Positions 26,487 to 34,314 of a stretch of 35,441 bases of DNA are shown piece by piece. Positions within the stretch are counted from its first letter, which is position 1. Every line of letters starts with the position of its first letter. The notes beneath the pieces were generated by a model. The model saw only the letters and a program-made list of their open reading frames with translations. It did no database searches and was not told the DNA's origin. The translations under genes and the position numbers were made by a program. The stretch is from Pseudomonadota bacterium (GTDB lineage: Bacteria; Pseudomonadota; Gammaproteobacteria; Burkholderiales; Burkholderiaceae_C), in the NCBI GenBank assembly GCA_023387335.1, contig JAEWIF010000058.1:1-35441 (forward strand). Direction: 5' to 3'.

Positions 26487-27911
26487 ATGAACGGATCACG
26501 CAACGAACTCGCGCAGGCCTCGCGGAACGATCTGGCGCAGGCGGCGCGCAATGAAGTGGCGCAGCCGCCGCGAGTCGAACTCGCGCCCGTGCAGACCGCG
26601 GTCGGCCTGCCGATGGGCACGCTGGTCAACATCGACTCCCGCAAGCATGTCCGGCTGGGCTGGGCCGTCATCCTGGCCGGCGTCGGCGGCTTCGGCCTGT
26701 GGGCCTCGCTGGCGCCGCTGGACAAGGGCGTGCCCCTGACCGGCACGGTGACGGTGGCCACCAACAAGAAGGCGGTGCAGCACCAGGTCGGCGGCACGGT
26801 CGAAGCCATCATGGTCCGCGAAGGCGACGTGGTGAAGGCGGGCGACCCGCTGGTCCGCATGAACTCGGTGCAGGCCCGCGCCACCGCGGACGCGGTCCGG
26901 GTGCAGTACTTCGCCGCGCGCGCGAACGAAGCGCGGCTGCTGGCGGAGCGTGACAACCGGAGCAGCATCACGTTCCCGGCCGACCTGCTGCAGCGCGAGC
27001 AGGACTCGCGCGTGTCGGCCATGCTCAGCCTGCAGCGGCAGCTGCTGTCCTCGCGGCAGTCGGCGATAAGGAGCGAGCTGGCCGCCCTGGACGAGAACGT
27101 CATCGGCCTCACGCTGCAGAACAGGGGCCTGGAGGAATCGCGCCAGGGCAAGCGCGAGCAGCTGACGTTCCTGAAGGAGCAGCTGGACGGCATGCGCGAC
27201 CTGGCGGCCGAGGGCTACGTGGCGCGCAACAAGCTGCTGGAGCTGGAGCGGCTGTATGCGCAGATCAACACCGGGATCGCCGAGGACAACGGCAACATCG
27301 GGCGCGGGGCGCGGCAGATCTCCGAGATCCGGCTGCGCCGCCTGAACAAGCACCAGGAGTACCAGAAGGAGGTGCGCACCCAGCTGTCCGAGGCGCAGAA
27401 GGACGCCGAGGCGATGATGAACAAGCTGGCCGGCCTGGACCACGAGGTGACCAACACCATCGTCCGCGCGCCGGTCGACGGCACGGTGGTGTCGATGAAC
27501 GTGTTCACCCACGGCGGCGTGGTGCCCGCGGGCTTCCGCATGATGGACATCGTGCCCAGCGACGACCCGCTGATCGTCGACGGCCAGCTGCCGGTGCACC
27601 TGATCGACAAGGTGAACCCGAACCTGAAGGTGGACCTGATCTTCTCGGCCTTCAACCAGACGATGACGCCGCACATCCCCGGCGTCGTGACGCACGTGTC
27701 GGCCGACCGCATCGTCGACGAGAAGACCGGCCAGCCCTACTACCAGCTCAAGGCCAAGGTCGCGCCCGAGGGCATGAAGATGGTCTCGCAGCTGCAGGTG
27801 CGTCCCGGCATGCCGGTCGACATGTTCGTCAAGACCGGCGAGCGGACCATGATGAATTACCTGCTCAAGCCCATGATCGACAACGCCAAGATGGCGCTGA
27901 AGGAGGACTGA
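26487..27911 (+). CDS. Type I secretion membrane fusion protein (HlyD/PrtE-like)
   Basis: This 474-residue periplasmic adaptor links the ABC protein to the outer-membrane channel. It has a cytoplasmic N-terminus of about 50 residues rich in Asn/Arg/Gln/Ala, then one membrane helix (about 55-76). A biotinyl-lipoyl-like strand (VQHQVGGTVEAIMVREGD) follows, then a long coiled-coil hairpin (about 130-330). The second half of the lipoyl/beta-barrel domain has IVRAPVDGTVVSMNVFTHGG. The C-terminal domain is of the HlyD type. The start ATG 26487 has GAAGAGGAG upstream; a longer reading frame begins inside the ABC gene and is not credible. It is the middle gene of the secretion operon. Confidence 0.94.
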   Translation: MNGSRNELAQASRNDLAQAARNEVAQPPRVELAPVQTAVGLPMGTLVNIDSRKHVRLGWAVILAGVGGFGLWASLAPLDKGVPLTGTVTVATNKKAVQHQVGGTVEAIMVREGDVVKAGDPLVRMNSVQARATADAVRVQYFAARANEARLLAERDNRSSITFPADLLQREQDSRVSAMLSLQRQLLSSRQSAIRSELAALDENVIGLTLQNRGLEESRQGKREQLTFLKEQLDGMRDLAAEGYVARNKLLELERLYAQINTGIAEDNGNIGRGARQISEIRLRRLNKHQEYQKEVRTQLSEAQKDAEAMMNKLAGLDHEVTNTIVRAPVDGTVVSMNVFTHGGVVPAGFRMMDIVPSDDPLIVDGQLPVHLIDKVNPNLKVDLIFSAFNQTMTPHIPGVVTHVSADRIVDEKTGQPYYQLKAKVAPEGMKMVSQLQVRPGMPVDMFVKTGERTMMNYLLKPMIDNAKMALKED

Positions 27912-27912
27912 C

Positions 27913-29268
27913 GTGAGCACGGGAAAAAGAAGAACCCCGAGGCTCGCCGCGGCCGCGGCGCTGCTGGCCGCGGCCGCGGTCCCCGCCTGGGCCCTGGGCC
28001 TGGTCGAGGCCTACGAGCTCGCCGTCAGGAACGACCCGACCTACCGCGCGGCGCAGTTCGAGAACGAGGCCGCCCAGCAGTTCGCCGTGCTGGGCCGCTC
28101 CAACCTGCTGCCCAACATCGCGGCCAGCTACTCGCCCTCGCGCAACCGCGCCGACGTGACCAACACCGCGACCGGCGGCGCCACCGACGAGCGGCGCTAC
28201 AACGCCCTGTCCGCCGCGCTGCAGCTGCGGCAGCCGCTCTTCCACCCCGAGGGGATGGCGCGCTACCGCCAGGGCCTGGCCCAGACGCGCGGCAGCGACG
28301 CGCAGTTCGCCGCCAAGAGCCAGGAACTGATCGTGCGGGTGGCCTCGGCGTACACGTTCGCCAAGTACGCGGAGGACCAGCTCGCGCTGGCGGTCGCGCA
28401 GCGCGAGGCGCTGGCCGAGCAGCGCCTGACCAACCAGCGCCTGTTCCTGCGCGGCGAAGGCACCCGCACCGACGTGGTCGAGACGCAGGCCCGCTTCGAC
28501 CTCGCGGTGGCGCAGGTGCTGGAGGCCAACGACAACGTGACCAACGCGCGCAACGCGCTGGCCGCCATCGTCGGGCGCGACGTCACGCGCCTGGACGAGC
28601 TCAATGACGACTTCAACGTCGGCCAGCTGGTCCCGGGCAATTTCGAGGACTGGCGGGCCATCGCGCTGTCCAGCAATCCGGAGCTGCAGGCGCGCCGGCA
28701 CGCGGTCGACGTCGCCCGGGAGGAAGCCAACCGGCACCGCGCCGGGCACCTGCCCCGGGTGGACCTGGTGGCCAGCGTCGGGAAGACCGATTCGGACACG
28801 ATCAACACCTTCAACCAGAAGGCGACCGTGCGCAGCGTCGGGGCCCAGCTCACCCTGCCCCTCTATTCGGGCGGCGCGGTCGCCGCGGCGGTGTCGCAGG
28901 CCGAGGCGAACGCCGACCGCATCCAGGCGGAGCTGGACGCGGCCACGGCCGAGACGACCGTGGAGCTGCGCAAGCAGTTCGACCTGACCGCGAGCAGCGC
29001 CGCCCGCCACGACGCGGCCCGCGCGGCGCGGGATTCCGCCCTGCTGCTGCTCGAATCCACGCGCCGCAGCGTCACGGCCGGCCAGCGCATCAACCTGGAC
29101 GTTCTCCAGGCCCAGCAGCAGCTCTTCGACTCGCGGCGCAACCTCGCGCAGGCCCGCTACAACTACCTGCTCAGCCTGCTGCGCCTGCGGCTGGCCGCCG
29201 GCGTGCTGCAGCTGTCGGACCTGGTGGACATGTCCCGCTACTTCAAGACCACGGGACCAGGCGGGTAA
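27913..29268 (+). CDS. TolC-family outer membrane channel of the type I system
   Basis: This 451-residue outer-membrane efflux protein starts with GTG at 27913, one base after the HlyD stop. An AAGGAGGA ribosome site lies in the end of that gene, so translation is likely coupled. The signal peptide (about residues 1-27, ending PAWA-LG) is followed by two outer-membrane efflux protein repeats: LVEAYELAVRNDPTYRAA opens the first, and FEDWRAIALSSNPELQARRHAV opens the second. The final segment NLDVLQAQQQLFDSRRNLAQ is typical of TolC/PrtF. It forms the exit duct for the peroxidase. Confidence 0.94.
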   Translation: MSTGKRRTPRLAAAAALLAAAAVPAWALGLVEAYELAVRNDPTYRAAQFENEAAQQFAVLGRSNLLPNIAASYSPSRNRADVTNTATGGATDERRYNALSAALQLRQPLFHPEGMARYRQGLAQTRGSDAQFAAKSQELIVRVASAYTFAKYAEDQLALAVAQREALAEQRLTNQRLFLRGEGTRTDVVETQARFDLAVAQVLEANDNVTNARNALAAIVGRDVTRLDELNDDFNVGQLVPGNFEDWRAIALSSNPELQARRHAVDVAREEANRHRAGHLPRVDLVASVGKTDSDTINTFNQKATVRSVGAQLTLPLYSGGAVAAAVSQAEANADRIQAELDAATAETTVELRKQFDLTASSAARHDAARAARDSALLLLESTRRSVTAGQRINLDVLQAQQQLFDSRRNLAQARYNYLLSLLRLRLAAGVLQLSDLVDMSRYFKTTGPGG

Positions 29269-29306
29269 GAGGCAACGCGAGACCATGGGGAGAGCCGCCG
29301 AGCGAC

Positions 29307-30059
29307 ATGGACATGCCCACCGCCACTGTTGCCACCGTTGCCCGCAACACCTTGATCGGCCTGCTCCCCCGCGAAGAGGGCCGTGAACTCGAATCCTTGT
29401 GCCGGCCGGTGCTGCTGCAGGCGGGCGAGATCCTGCAGGAGGCGGACGCCCCCACCCGCCACGTCTACTTCCCGACCGATGCCCTGGTCAGCCTGTTCGT
29501 CACCCTGGAACAGAGGCCCACGGTGGAAGTGGCGATGGTGGGCCACGAGGGACTGGTGGGCATCCAGCTCGCGCTGGGCGCGCGCTCGGCGCCGCTGATG
29601 GCGGTGGTGCAGGAAGGCGGCACCGCGCTGCGGGTGGACGCCGAGGACTTCTGCGACCGCTTCGACGCCAGCCTGGTGCTGCAGGCGGCGGTCCACCGGC
29701 ATGCGCAGATCACGCTGCGGCAGCTGGCCGCCTCCACCGCCTGCCTGCACATGCACCAGCTCGCTTCGCGGCTCGCGCGCTGCCTGCTCATGACGCAGGA
29801 CCGGGTGGGGCCGCGAAGCATCCATGTCACCCAGCAGTTCCTGGCCGACATGCTGGGCGTGCGCCGCGTGGGCATCACGGCGGCCGCCAAGGAGATGCAG
29901 CGCAGCGGCCTGATCGACTACAGCCGGGGCACGCTGACCGTGCTGGACCGGCAGGGCCTGCGCGCGTCCGCGTGCAGCTGCTACAAGATCGACCGCATGC
30001 TGTTCTCCACGCTGCTCAAGCCGCCGCTGGTGCGGCCGCCCTCGACGCAAACGCGCTGA
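29307..30059 (+). CDS. Crp/Fnr-family transcriptional regulator at the end of the secretion operon
   Basis: This 250-residue protein has an N-terminal cyclic-nucleotide-binding-like beta-roll (about residues 20-130) and a C-terminal winged HTH (about 160-225: VTQQFLADMLGVRRVGITAA). The cAMP-pocket pattern is altered: GIQLALGARSA keeps Arg-Ser but lacks the usual Gly-Glu. It carries no Fnr-type N-terminal cysteine cluster. A Cys pair, ACSCY, lies near the C-terminus (about 227-231), a feature whose role is unclear. It lies 38 bases after the TolC-like gene, so it may be part of the operon, and its stop is 6 bases from the convergent second multicopper oxidase. ATG 29307 is used; 29313 is possible. 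It likely controls these flanking genes in response to redox or oxygen state, which is inference. Confidence 0.88.
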   Translation: MDMPTATVATVARNTLIGLLPREEGRELESLCRPVLLQAGEILQEADAPTRHVYFPTDALVSLFVTLEQRPTVEVAMVGHEGLVGIQLALGARSAPLMAVVQEGGTALRVDAEDFCDRFDASLVLQAAVHRHAQITLRQLAASTACLHMHQLASRLARCLLMTQDRVGPRSIHVTQQFLADMLGVRRVGITAAAKEMQRSGLIDYSRGTLTVLDRQGLRASACSCYKIDRMLFSTLLKPPLVRPPSTQTR

Positions 30060-30065
30060 CCGCCT

Positions 30066-31892
30066 TCACGGCACCACGTCGAACCGGCCCATCATCTGGT
30101 GGTCCTCGTGTTCCATGTTGTGGCAGTGGAAGACGAACGGGCCCAGGTAGTCCTCGAACTTCACGAACACCTCCACCTCGCTGTTGGGGCCGAGCAGGAT
30201 GGTGTCCTTGCGGGCCAGGCCGTCGCGTTCCACGCTCTGGCCGCTGTCGGGGCCGGTGCCGTCGAAAGGCAGGCGGCCGTTGCGCCGCAGCACCCGCATG
30301 AACTCGTGGTGCACGTGGATCGGGTGCCACCAGCCGCCACCCTTGTTGATCAATCGCCAGACCTCGCCGACGCCGCGCCGCGGCGTGGCATCGATGCGCG
30401 CGAGGTCGCCGGCCAGCCGGCCGTTGATCGCCCACTGCCCGTTGGTGCGCTCGAACTCGAAGGTGCGCCTGCGCGCGGCGGCGATGTCGGCGGTCGGGAC
30501 CACCGGGAACGGGCGCAGCTCGGCCGGCACCCGGCTCGGGTCGGGCACCGCCTCCTCCAGCACGAACTTCAGCAGGCGCGTGCCGCGCGAGGCCAGCTCG
30601 GGACGCTCGAAGGTGCCGCGCGGACCGCGGCCGTCGTCCTGCCGCAGCCGGTTCTCGAGGTAGAGCTCGCCGAACTGCCGGAACGGGGTCTGGTTGAAAT
30701 CGACCACCACCTCGATCCGCTCGGCCATGCCCAGCAGGACGCCGTTGTTGCGCGTCACCGGATGCGACAGCAGCCCGCCTTCGGTGGCGATCTGCGTCAT
30801 CGGCCAGGAGCGGCCCTGGCCGTCGGCCAGGAACAGCTGGTAGATGCGCGAGTTCGATCCGTTCAGGAAGCGCAGACGGTACTTGCGCCGCTTGACCGGC
30901 ACGAAGGGCTGCACCATGCCGTTGACCAGGTACTCCCGGCCGAGGAAGCCGTCGGTGTTGAAGACGTCGTACACCAGCTGGCCGTTCGCGTCGAAGGTCT
31001 TCTCCTGGAACACCAGCGGAATGTCGAACGCGCCGCTGGGCAGCCGCAGCGCGAAAGGCGCGCCCGCGGCGTTGGTCTCGTCGCCGGTGTCGCGGGTCGC
31101 GTCCAGGATGCCCGCGCGGTTCGGGTCGTCCGGATCCACGACCGGGTTGTCGTACACGAGGAAGAAGCCCGCGAGGCCCCGGTACACGTTGGGCGCCGTG
31201 AAGTCGAGCAGGTGGTCGTGGTACCAGAGCGTGGAGCCGCGCTCGACATGGCGCCCGTGGTTGCCGGCATCGCTGAAGAAGCCGGGCTCGGTGAGCGGAT
31301 AGGCGTAGTCCATGTGCCCGCCGCGCCGGTACGTCACCTTGAACGGCGTGCCGTCCGCCAGCGTGAAGTCGTGCGGATAGCCGTCGAAGCGGGCCGGCTG
31401 GTGCCCGCCGTGCAGGTGCACCGTGCTGATCGGCTCGCCGAACCCGCGGTGCGCTTCCACCGCGGGCAGCTGGCTCTCGTGGCGGACGATGGTCCCGATG
31501 AAGCCGTTGTGGTTGGACAGGAACCGCTTGAAGGTCGGTCCCAGCGCGAAGTTCCAGGGCCCGCTCGAGTTGCCGTCGCGGTAGCCCCAGATTTGCGTAG
31601 CCGGCAGCTCGGAATGGAACTTGACCGAGCGCACCTCGGCCACCACGCGGTAGAAGGTCGCCTTGCCCTGGGCCTGCGTGGGATCGACGTAATCGCGCGC
31701 CTCGGCGTCGAGGTCTGTGAACGGCAGCTGGTTGGGTGCCCAGTCGATGGGTTGCGGTTCCGGCGGCAAGGGCAGCCGGTCCAGGAAAGGCGTCAGCGGG
31801 CGCGACTGCGCCCGCAGCGACGGCCAGGACGCCAGGGCTCCCGCGGAGCCGATCAAGCCGAGCTGGACCACGACGTCGCGACGGTTGACCAT
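30066..31892 (-). CDS. Multicopper oxidase (paralogue 2), Tat-exported
   Basis: This 608-residue multicopper oxidase is related to paralogue 1 (shared LWYHDH, DFTAPNVY, GLAGFFL and the HCHN...HEDH end). Copper motifs are HLHGGH at about 159-164, WYHDH at 223-227, HPIHVHHEF, and HCHNMEHEDHQM with H589-C590-H591, H595 and axial M600. The N-terminus NRRDVVVQLGLIGSAGALAS is a good twin-arginine signal ending in RAQ. The start ATG 31892 has AAGGAGATCGTC upstream. It follows a SCO gene by 20 bases (operon SCO then oxidase, reversed relative to the other pair). An insertion before the second motif (about 190-220) makes it longer than paralogue 1. The substrate is not known. Confidence 0.93.
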   Translation of the reverse strand: MVNRRDVVVQLGLIGSAGALASWPSLRAQSRPLTPFLDRLPLPPEPQPIDWAPNQLPFTDLDAEARDYVDPTQAQGKATFYRVVAEVRSVKFHSELPATQIWGYRDGNSSGPWNFALGPTFKRFLSNHNGFIGTIVRHESQLPAVEAHRGFGEPISTVHLHGGHQPARFDGYPHDFTLADGTPFKVTYRRGGHMDYAYPLTEPGFFSDAGNHGRHVERGSTLWYHDHLLDFTAPNVYRGLAGFFLVYDNPVVDPDDPNRAGILDATRDTGDETNAAGAPFALRLPSGAFDIPLVFQEKTFDANGQLVYDVFNTDGFLGREYLVNGMVQPFVPVKRRKYRLRFLNGSNSRIYQLFLADGQGRSWPMTQIATEGGLLSHPVTRNNGVLLGMAERIEVVVDFNQTPFRQFGELYLENRLRQDDGRGPRGTFERPELASRGTRLLKFVLEEAVPDPSRVPAELRPFPVVPTADIAAARRRTFEFERTNGQWAINGRLAGDLARIDATPRRGVGEVWRLINKGGGWWHPIHVHHEFMRVLRRNGRLPFDGTGPDSGQSVERDGLARKDTILLGPNSEVEVFVKFEDYLGPFVFHCHNMEHEDHQMMGRFDVVP

Positions 31893-31912
31893 GACGATCT
31901 CCTTGTTGCCGA

Positions 31913-32536
31913 TCAGATCCAGCGGGTGAGGCCCTCGTAGATGCGCCGGGGATCGGCCAGCGCCGACACGCGGCTCCAGCGGCCGCGCCCCTCGTTGCCG
32001 TAGACCAGCATCCCGGTGTGCTGCGTCTTGTCCCGGTCCTTCGCCGGGTCGCGGTCGAACACGCCTAGCCGGCGGCGGATCAACTCGATGTCCTTGCGGC
32101 GCCCGGTCAGGAACTGCCAGCCGGGGCGCACCCCGAACCGGGCGGAATAGGCTTTCAGGATGGCCGGCGTGTCGCGCGTGGGATCGATGCTGATCGAGGC
32201 GAACCGGACTTGGCGTCCGAGACGGTCGCCCAGCAGCGGTTGCACCTTCGCCAGGTTGGCGATGGTGGAAGGGCAGATGTCGGCGCACTGGGCGAACACG
32301 AAGCTGATGGCCACCACGTGATCGCCGCGGACCAGGTCGTCGTAGAAGCGCACGGGCTGGCTGTCCTGGTTGAGCAGCAGCGCGTTCGGGAAGTCGTCGC
32401 GGCCGGGCGGGGACGCGCTGGGCAGGGCCCTGGCCGTGGCCGGCAGCACGCAGGCCGCCACGAGGCCGGTGATCAGGCGGCGCCGCTCGCGGAGGAGAAG
32501 GCCGCAGGAGGCAGGCACCTTGGCGATGTCCGACAT
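31913..32536 (-). CDS. SCO1/SenC-family copper chaperone (paralogue 2)
   Basis: This 207-residue SCO-type thioredoxin-fold protein has an exported N-terminus with a RERRR stretch then a hydrophobic run (about residues 16-38). The copper motif CADICP gives C84 and C88; H173 lies in KTQHTGMLVYG. The ATG at 32536 has a very good AAAGGAG site, better than longer in-frame starts. It is the first gene of a two-gene leftward operon with multicopper oxidase 2, and it probably loads copper into that enzyme or keeps it reduced. It is more typical of the family than the longer paralogue 1. Confidence 0.92.
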   Translation of the reverse strand: MSDIAKVPASCGLLLRERRRLITGLVAACVLPATARALPSASPPGRDDFPNALLLNQDSQPVRFYDDLVRGDHVVAISFVFAQCADICPSTIANLAKVQPLLGDRLGRQVRFASISIDPTRDTPAILKAYSARFGVRPGWQFLTGRRKDIELIRRRLGVFDRDPAKDRDKTQHTGMLVYGNEGRGRWSRVSALADPRRIYEGLTRWI

Positions 32537-32960
32537 CACGTTCTCCTTTGCGGCGGTCAGCGTGTGGTCAGTTTTGATTTGCCTTCGGCGAGGGGCAAGC
32601 GTCCGTGATGAGGCCGCGACTCCCCTGTTTGGAGGATGGGGCGCGAGAAGGGATGTGCGGCTCCCAACGCAATCGCCCACGCCGCACCGCGCGCGGCGAT
32701 GGCTCATCCGGCCGGACTCGCCTCGCTTCGCCGTGCGCGGGCCGTCGTCGGAAGGCGCTCACGTCGAGCGCGCGTGTCACCGTTGCTCTCGCCTGTTTGC
32801 GGTCGTCACCTGCTGGGCAGCGACAGGCGCTCGGGGCCTCGTCCTGCTTGCATGGAAGTTCTTCCCACCTATCCTCCCAGGCCACCAGAACACGAAGAGA
32901 GAAAACGCTTTCGTGGAGGGAGAACCACCAGGAGTTCTCCGTGACCCTCGCTTCCCATCG
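32537..32960. other. Gene-poor stretch upstream of SCO paralogue 2
   Basis: No intact gene is seen in these 424 bases. They should contain the leftward promoter for the SCO/oxidase pair, which I cannot pin down. The right side may be the unrecognisable remainder of the methyltransferase pseudogene that follows; its open frame runs on here but the translation has no family resemblance. Confidence 0.5.
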
Positions 32961-33225
32961 GCCCCCTTCGGCACCCTCGCCCGCCAGCCAGTCCTCGCCC
33001 GCCAGGCAGCCACCCGGGCGCAGCACGCGGAAGGCTTCCTTGAAGAAGGCCTCGCGATCGGGGAAATGGCAGGCCGATTCGAAGAACAGCACGGCGTCGG
33101 GTGTGCCAGTGGTCGCCCAGGAACTCCCGGTAGAACGGGATGCAGAGCGTGTAGTAGCGGTCGACGAGCTCGGCGGATGCCGGCTCCCCACTGGCCATCG
33201 CGGCGAGGGCCGCGAGCGTGTTCAC
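32961..33225 (-). pseudogene. Decayed SAM-dependent methyltransferase, internally deleted and frameshifted
   Basis: Two pieces of one methyltransferase are read in different frames on the minus strand. The N-terminal piece (33225 to about 33103) gives ELVDRYYTLCIPFYREFLG followed by DHWHT. The next piece, from about 33103 to 32961, gives PDAVLFFESACHFPDR and FRVLRPGGCLAGEDWLA, the class I methyltransferase post-motif II/III region. The SAM-binding motif I (D-x-G-x-G) and about 80 residues that should lie between are missing, and the join is out of frame. The C-terminus is also absent. The possible start is GTG 33225 or ATG 33198. A non-functional remnant is the best reading. Confidence 0.75.
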
Positions 33226-33243
33226 TTGTAGCTGTTCCCCCGC

Positions 33244-33488
33244 ATGAGGGCGGCGCGCTCGTGGGACGTGAACCTGTACAAGACCGGGCTCCTGGTGAGC
33301 GATGCGGCGCCGGAGCTCGAAGCGATCGGGCGGCATTTCGGCTTGGACGCCGGCGCGCTGTCGGCGGCGCTCGCGCCGATGCAGGACCGGCTGCTCGGCC
33401 ATCTGTCCGGCGGGATCGATCGGCGCGGCAGGAGTTCGTCAGCGTGTATGCGGAGCTGCGGGCGATGCCGTCGTCGCAAGAGGCGTGA
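33244..33488 (+). pseudogene. Frameshifted C-terminal fragment of an unrecognised gene
   Basis: On the plus strand the first frame reads NLYKTGLLVSDAAPELEAIG then RHFGLDAGALSAALAPMQDR and LLGHLSGG. Protein-like sequence then continues in another frame as RQEFVSVYAELRAMP up to a stop at 33488. The switch falls near 33405-33425. Both parts have natural amino-acid composition, unlike shadow frames around them, so this looks like the end of a real gene broken by one indel. I do not recognise the family. It abuts the methyltransferase remnant head to head and ends 9 bases before the permease stop. Confidence 0.5.
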
Positions 33489-33497
33489 GGATCGCCT

Positions 33498-34253
33498 TCA
33501 TCCGTGCAGTTGGCGCGCGACGATCCACAGCCCCAGCGCGATCAGGCCGCAGAAGAACACGCGGCGAAAGCCCGCCTCGCTCATGTCGTCGCGCAGTTGC
33601 TGGCCGAGCCACATGCCGGCCAGCGCGGGGGCGAGCATCAGCGCGGATTGCAGCAGGCCGTCGGGGCGCAACTCCCCGGATAAAGCGAGTAGAGCGGCAA
33701 GCGCCAGGGTCGAGGTGAGGAATGAAAGGCCGAGGGCTTGCGCCATCTCGTCCTTGCCGAGGCGCAGCGATTGCAGGAAGGGCACGGCGGGCAGGACGAA
33801 CACGCCGGTCGCGGCGGTAACGATGCCCGTGAGCCAGCCGACGAGCGCGCCTGCTGCGGCGGTCCGGCTTTGCGCGGGGGCGGGGAGGCGCAGGCCGGCC
33901 CAGCCGGTGACGCCGTAGGCGACCAGGCAAGCGCCCAGGCTCAGGCTCGCGATCCGCGCGTAGGCCGGGTCCATCAGTCCCCAGCCGCTGGCCACGCCGA
34001 GCGCCACGCCCAGCTGCAGGGTCCACAGCCGTCGCAAGATCACGACCCGGTGCGGCCCCCGCCAGGCCTGCACGGCGTTGGTCGCCAGCGAAGGCACGCC
34101 CATCAGGACGGCTGCCTGGCCGACCGGCATCACGAGGCCGAGCAGGCCCATGCCGACGGTCGGCAGGCCCATGCCCAGCACGCCTTTCACCGCGCCGGCG
34201 ACGAAGAAGATCAGGGCGGCCGCGAAGAAGTCCGGGATACTGGCGTGGAACAT
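33498..34253 (-). CDS. TauE/SafE-family (DUF81) membrane permease
   Basis: This 251-residue integral membrane protein has about seven or eight hydrophobic segments. The N-terminal repeat FFVAGAVKGVLGMGLPTVGM is typical of TauE/SafE proteins, and a second, related half begins around AAAGALVGWLTGIVTAATGV. The family moves sulfite, sulfonates or organic acids, often as exporters; the substrate is not evident. The ATG at 34253 gives a normal family N-terminus, and a longer frame overlapping the LysR gene is rejected. The gene diverges from a LysR regulator across 61 bases, the classic arrangement for regulator and target. Confidence 0.9.
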   Translation of the reverse strand: MFHASIPDFFAAALIFFVAGAVKGVLGMGLPTVGMGLLGLVMPVGQAAVLMGVPSLATNAVQAWRGPHRVVILRRLWTLQLGVALGVASGWGLMDPAYARIASLSLGACLVAYGVTGWAGLRLPAPAQSRTAAAGALVGWLTGIVTAATGVFVLPAVPFLQSLRLGKDEMAQALGLSFLTSTLALAALLALSGELRPDGLLQSALMLAPALAGMWLGQQLRDDMSEAGFRRVFFCGLIALGLWIVARQLHG

Positions 34254-34314
34254 GGTGCGCCGGAGTGTGGGTTCGCGGCGCGACGACGAAGCCTCAACTT
34301 TTCGTGAAGGGTCC

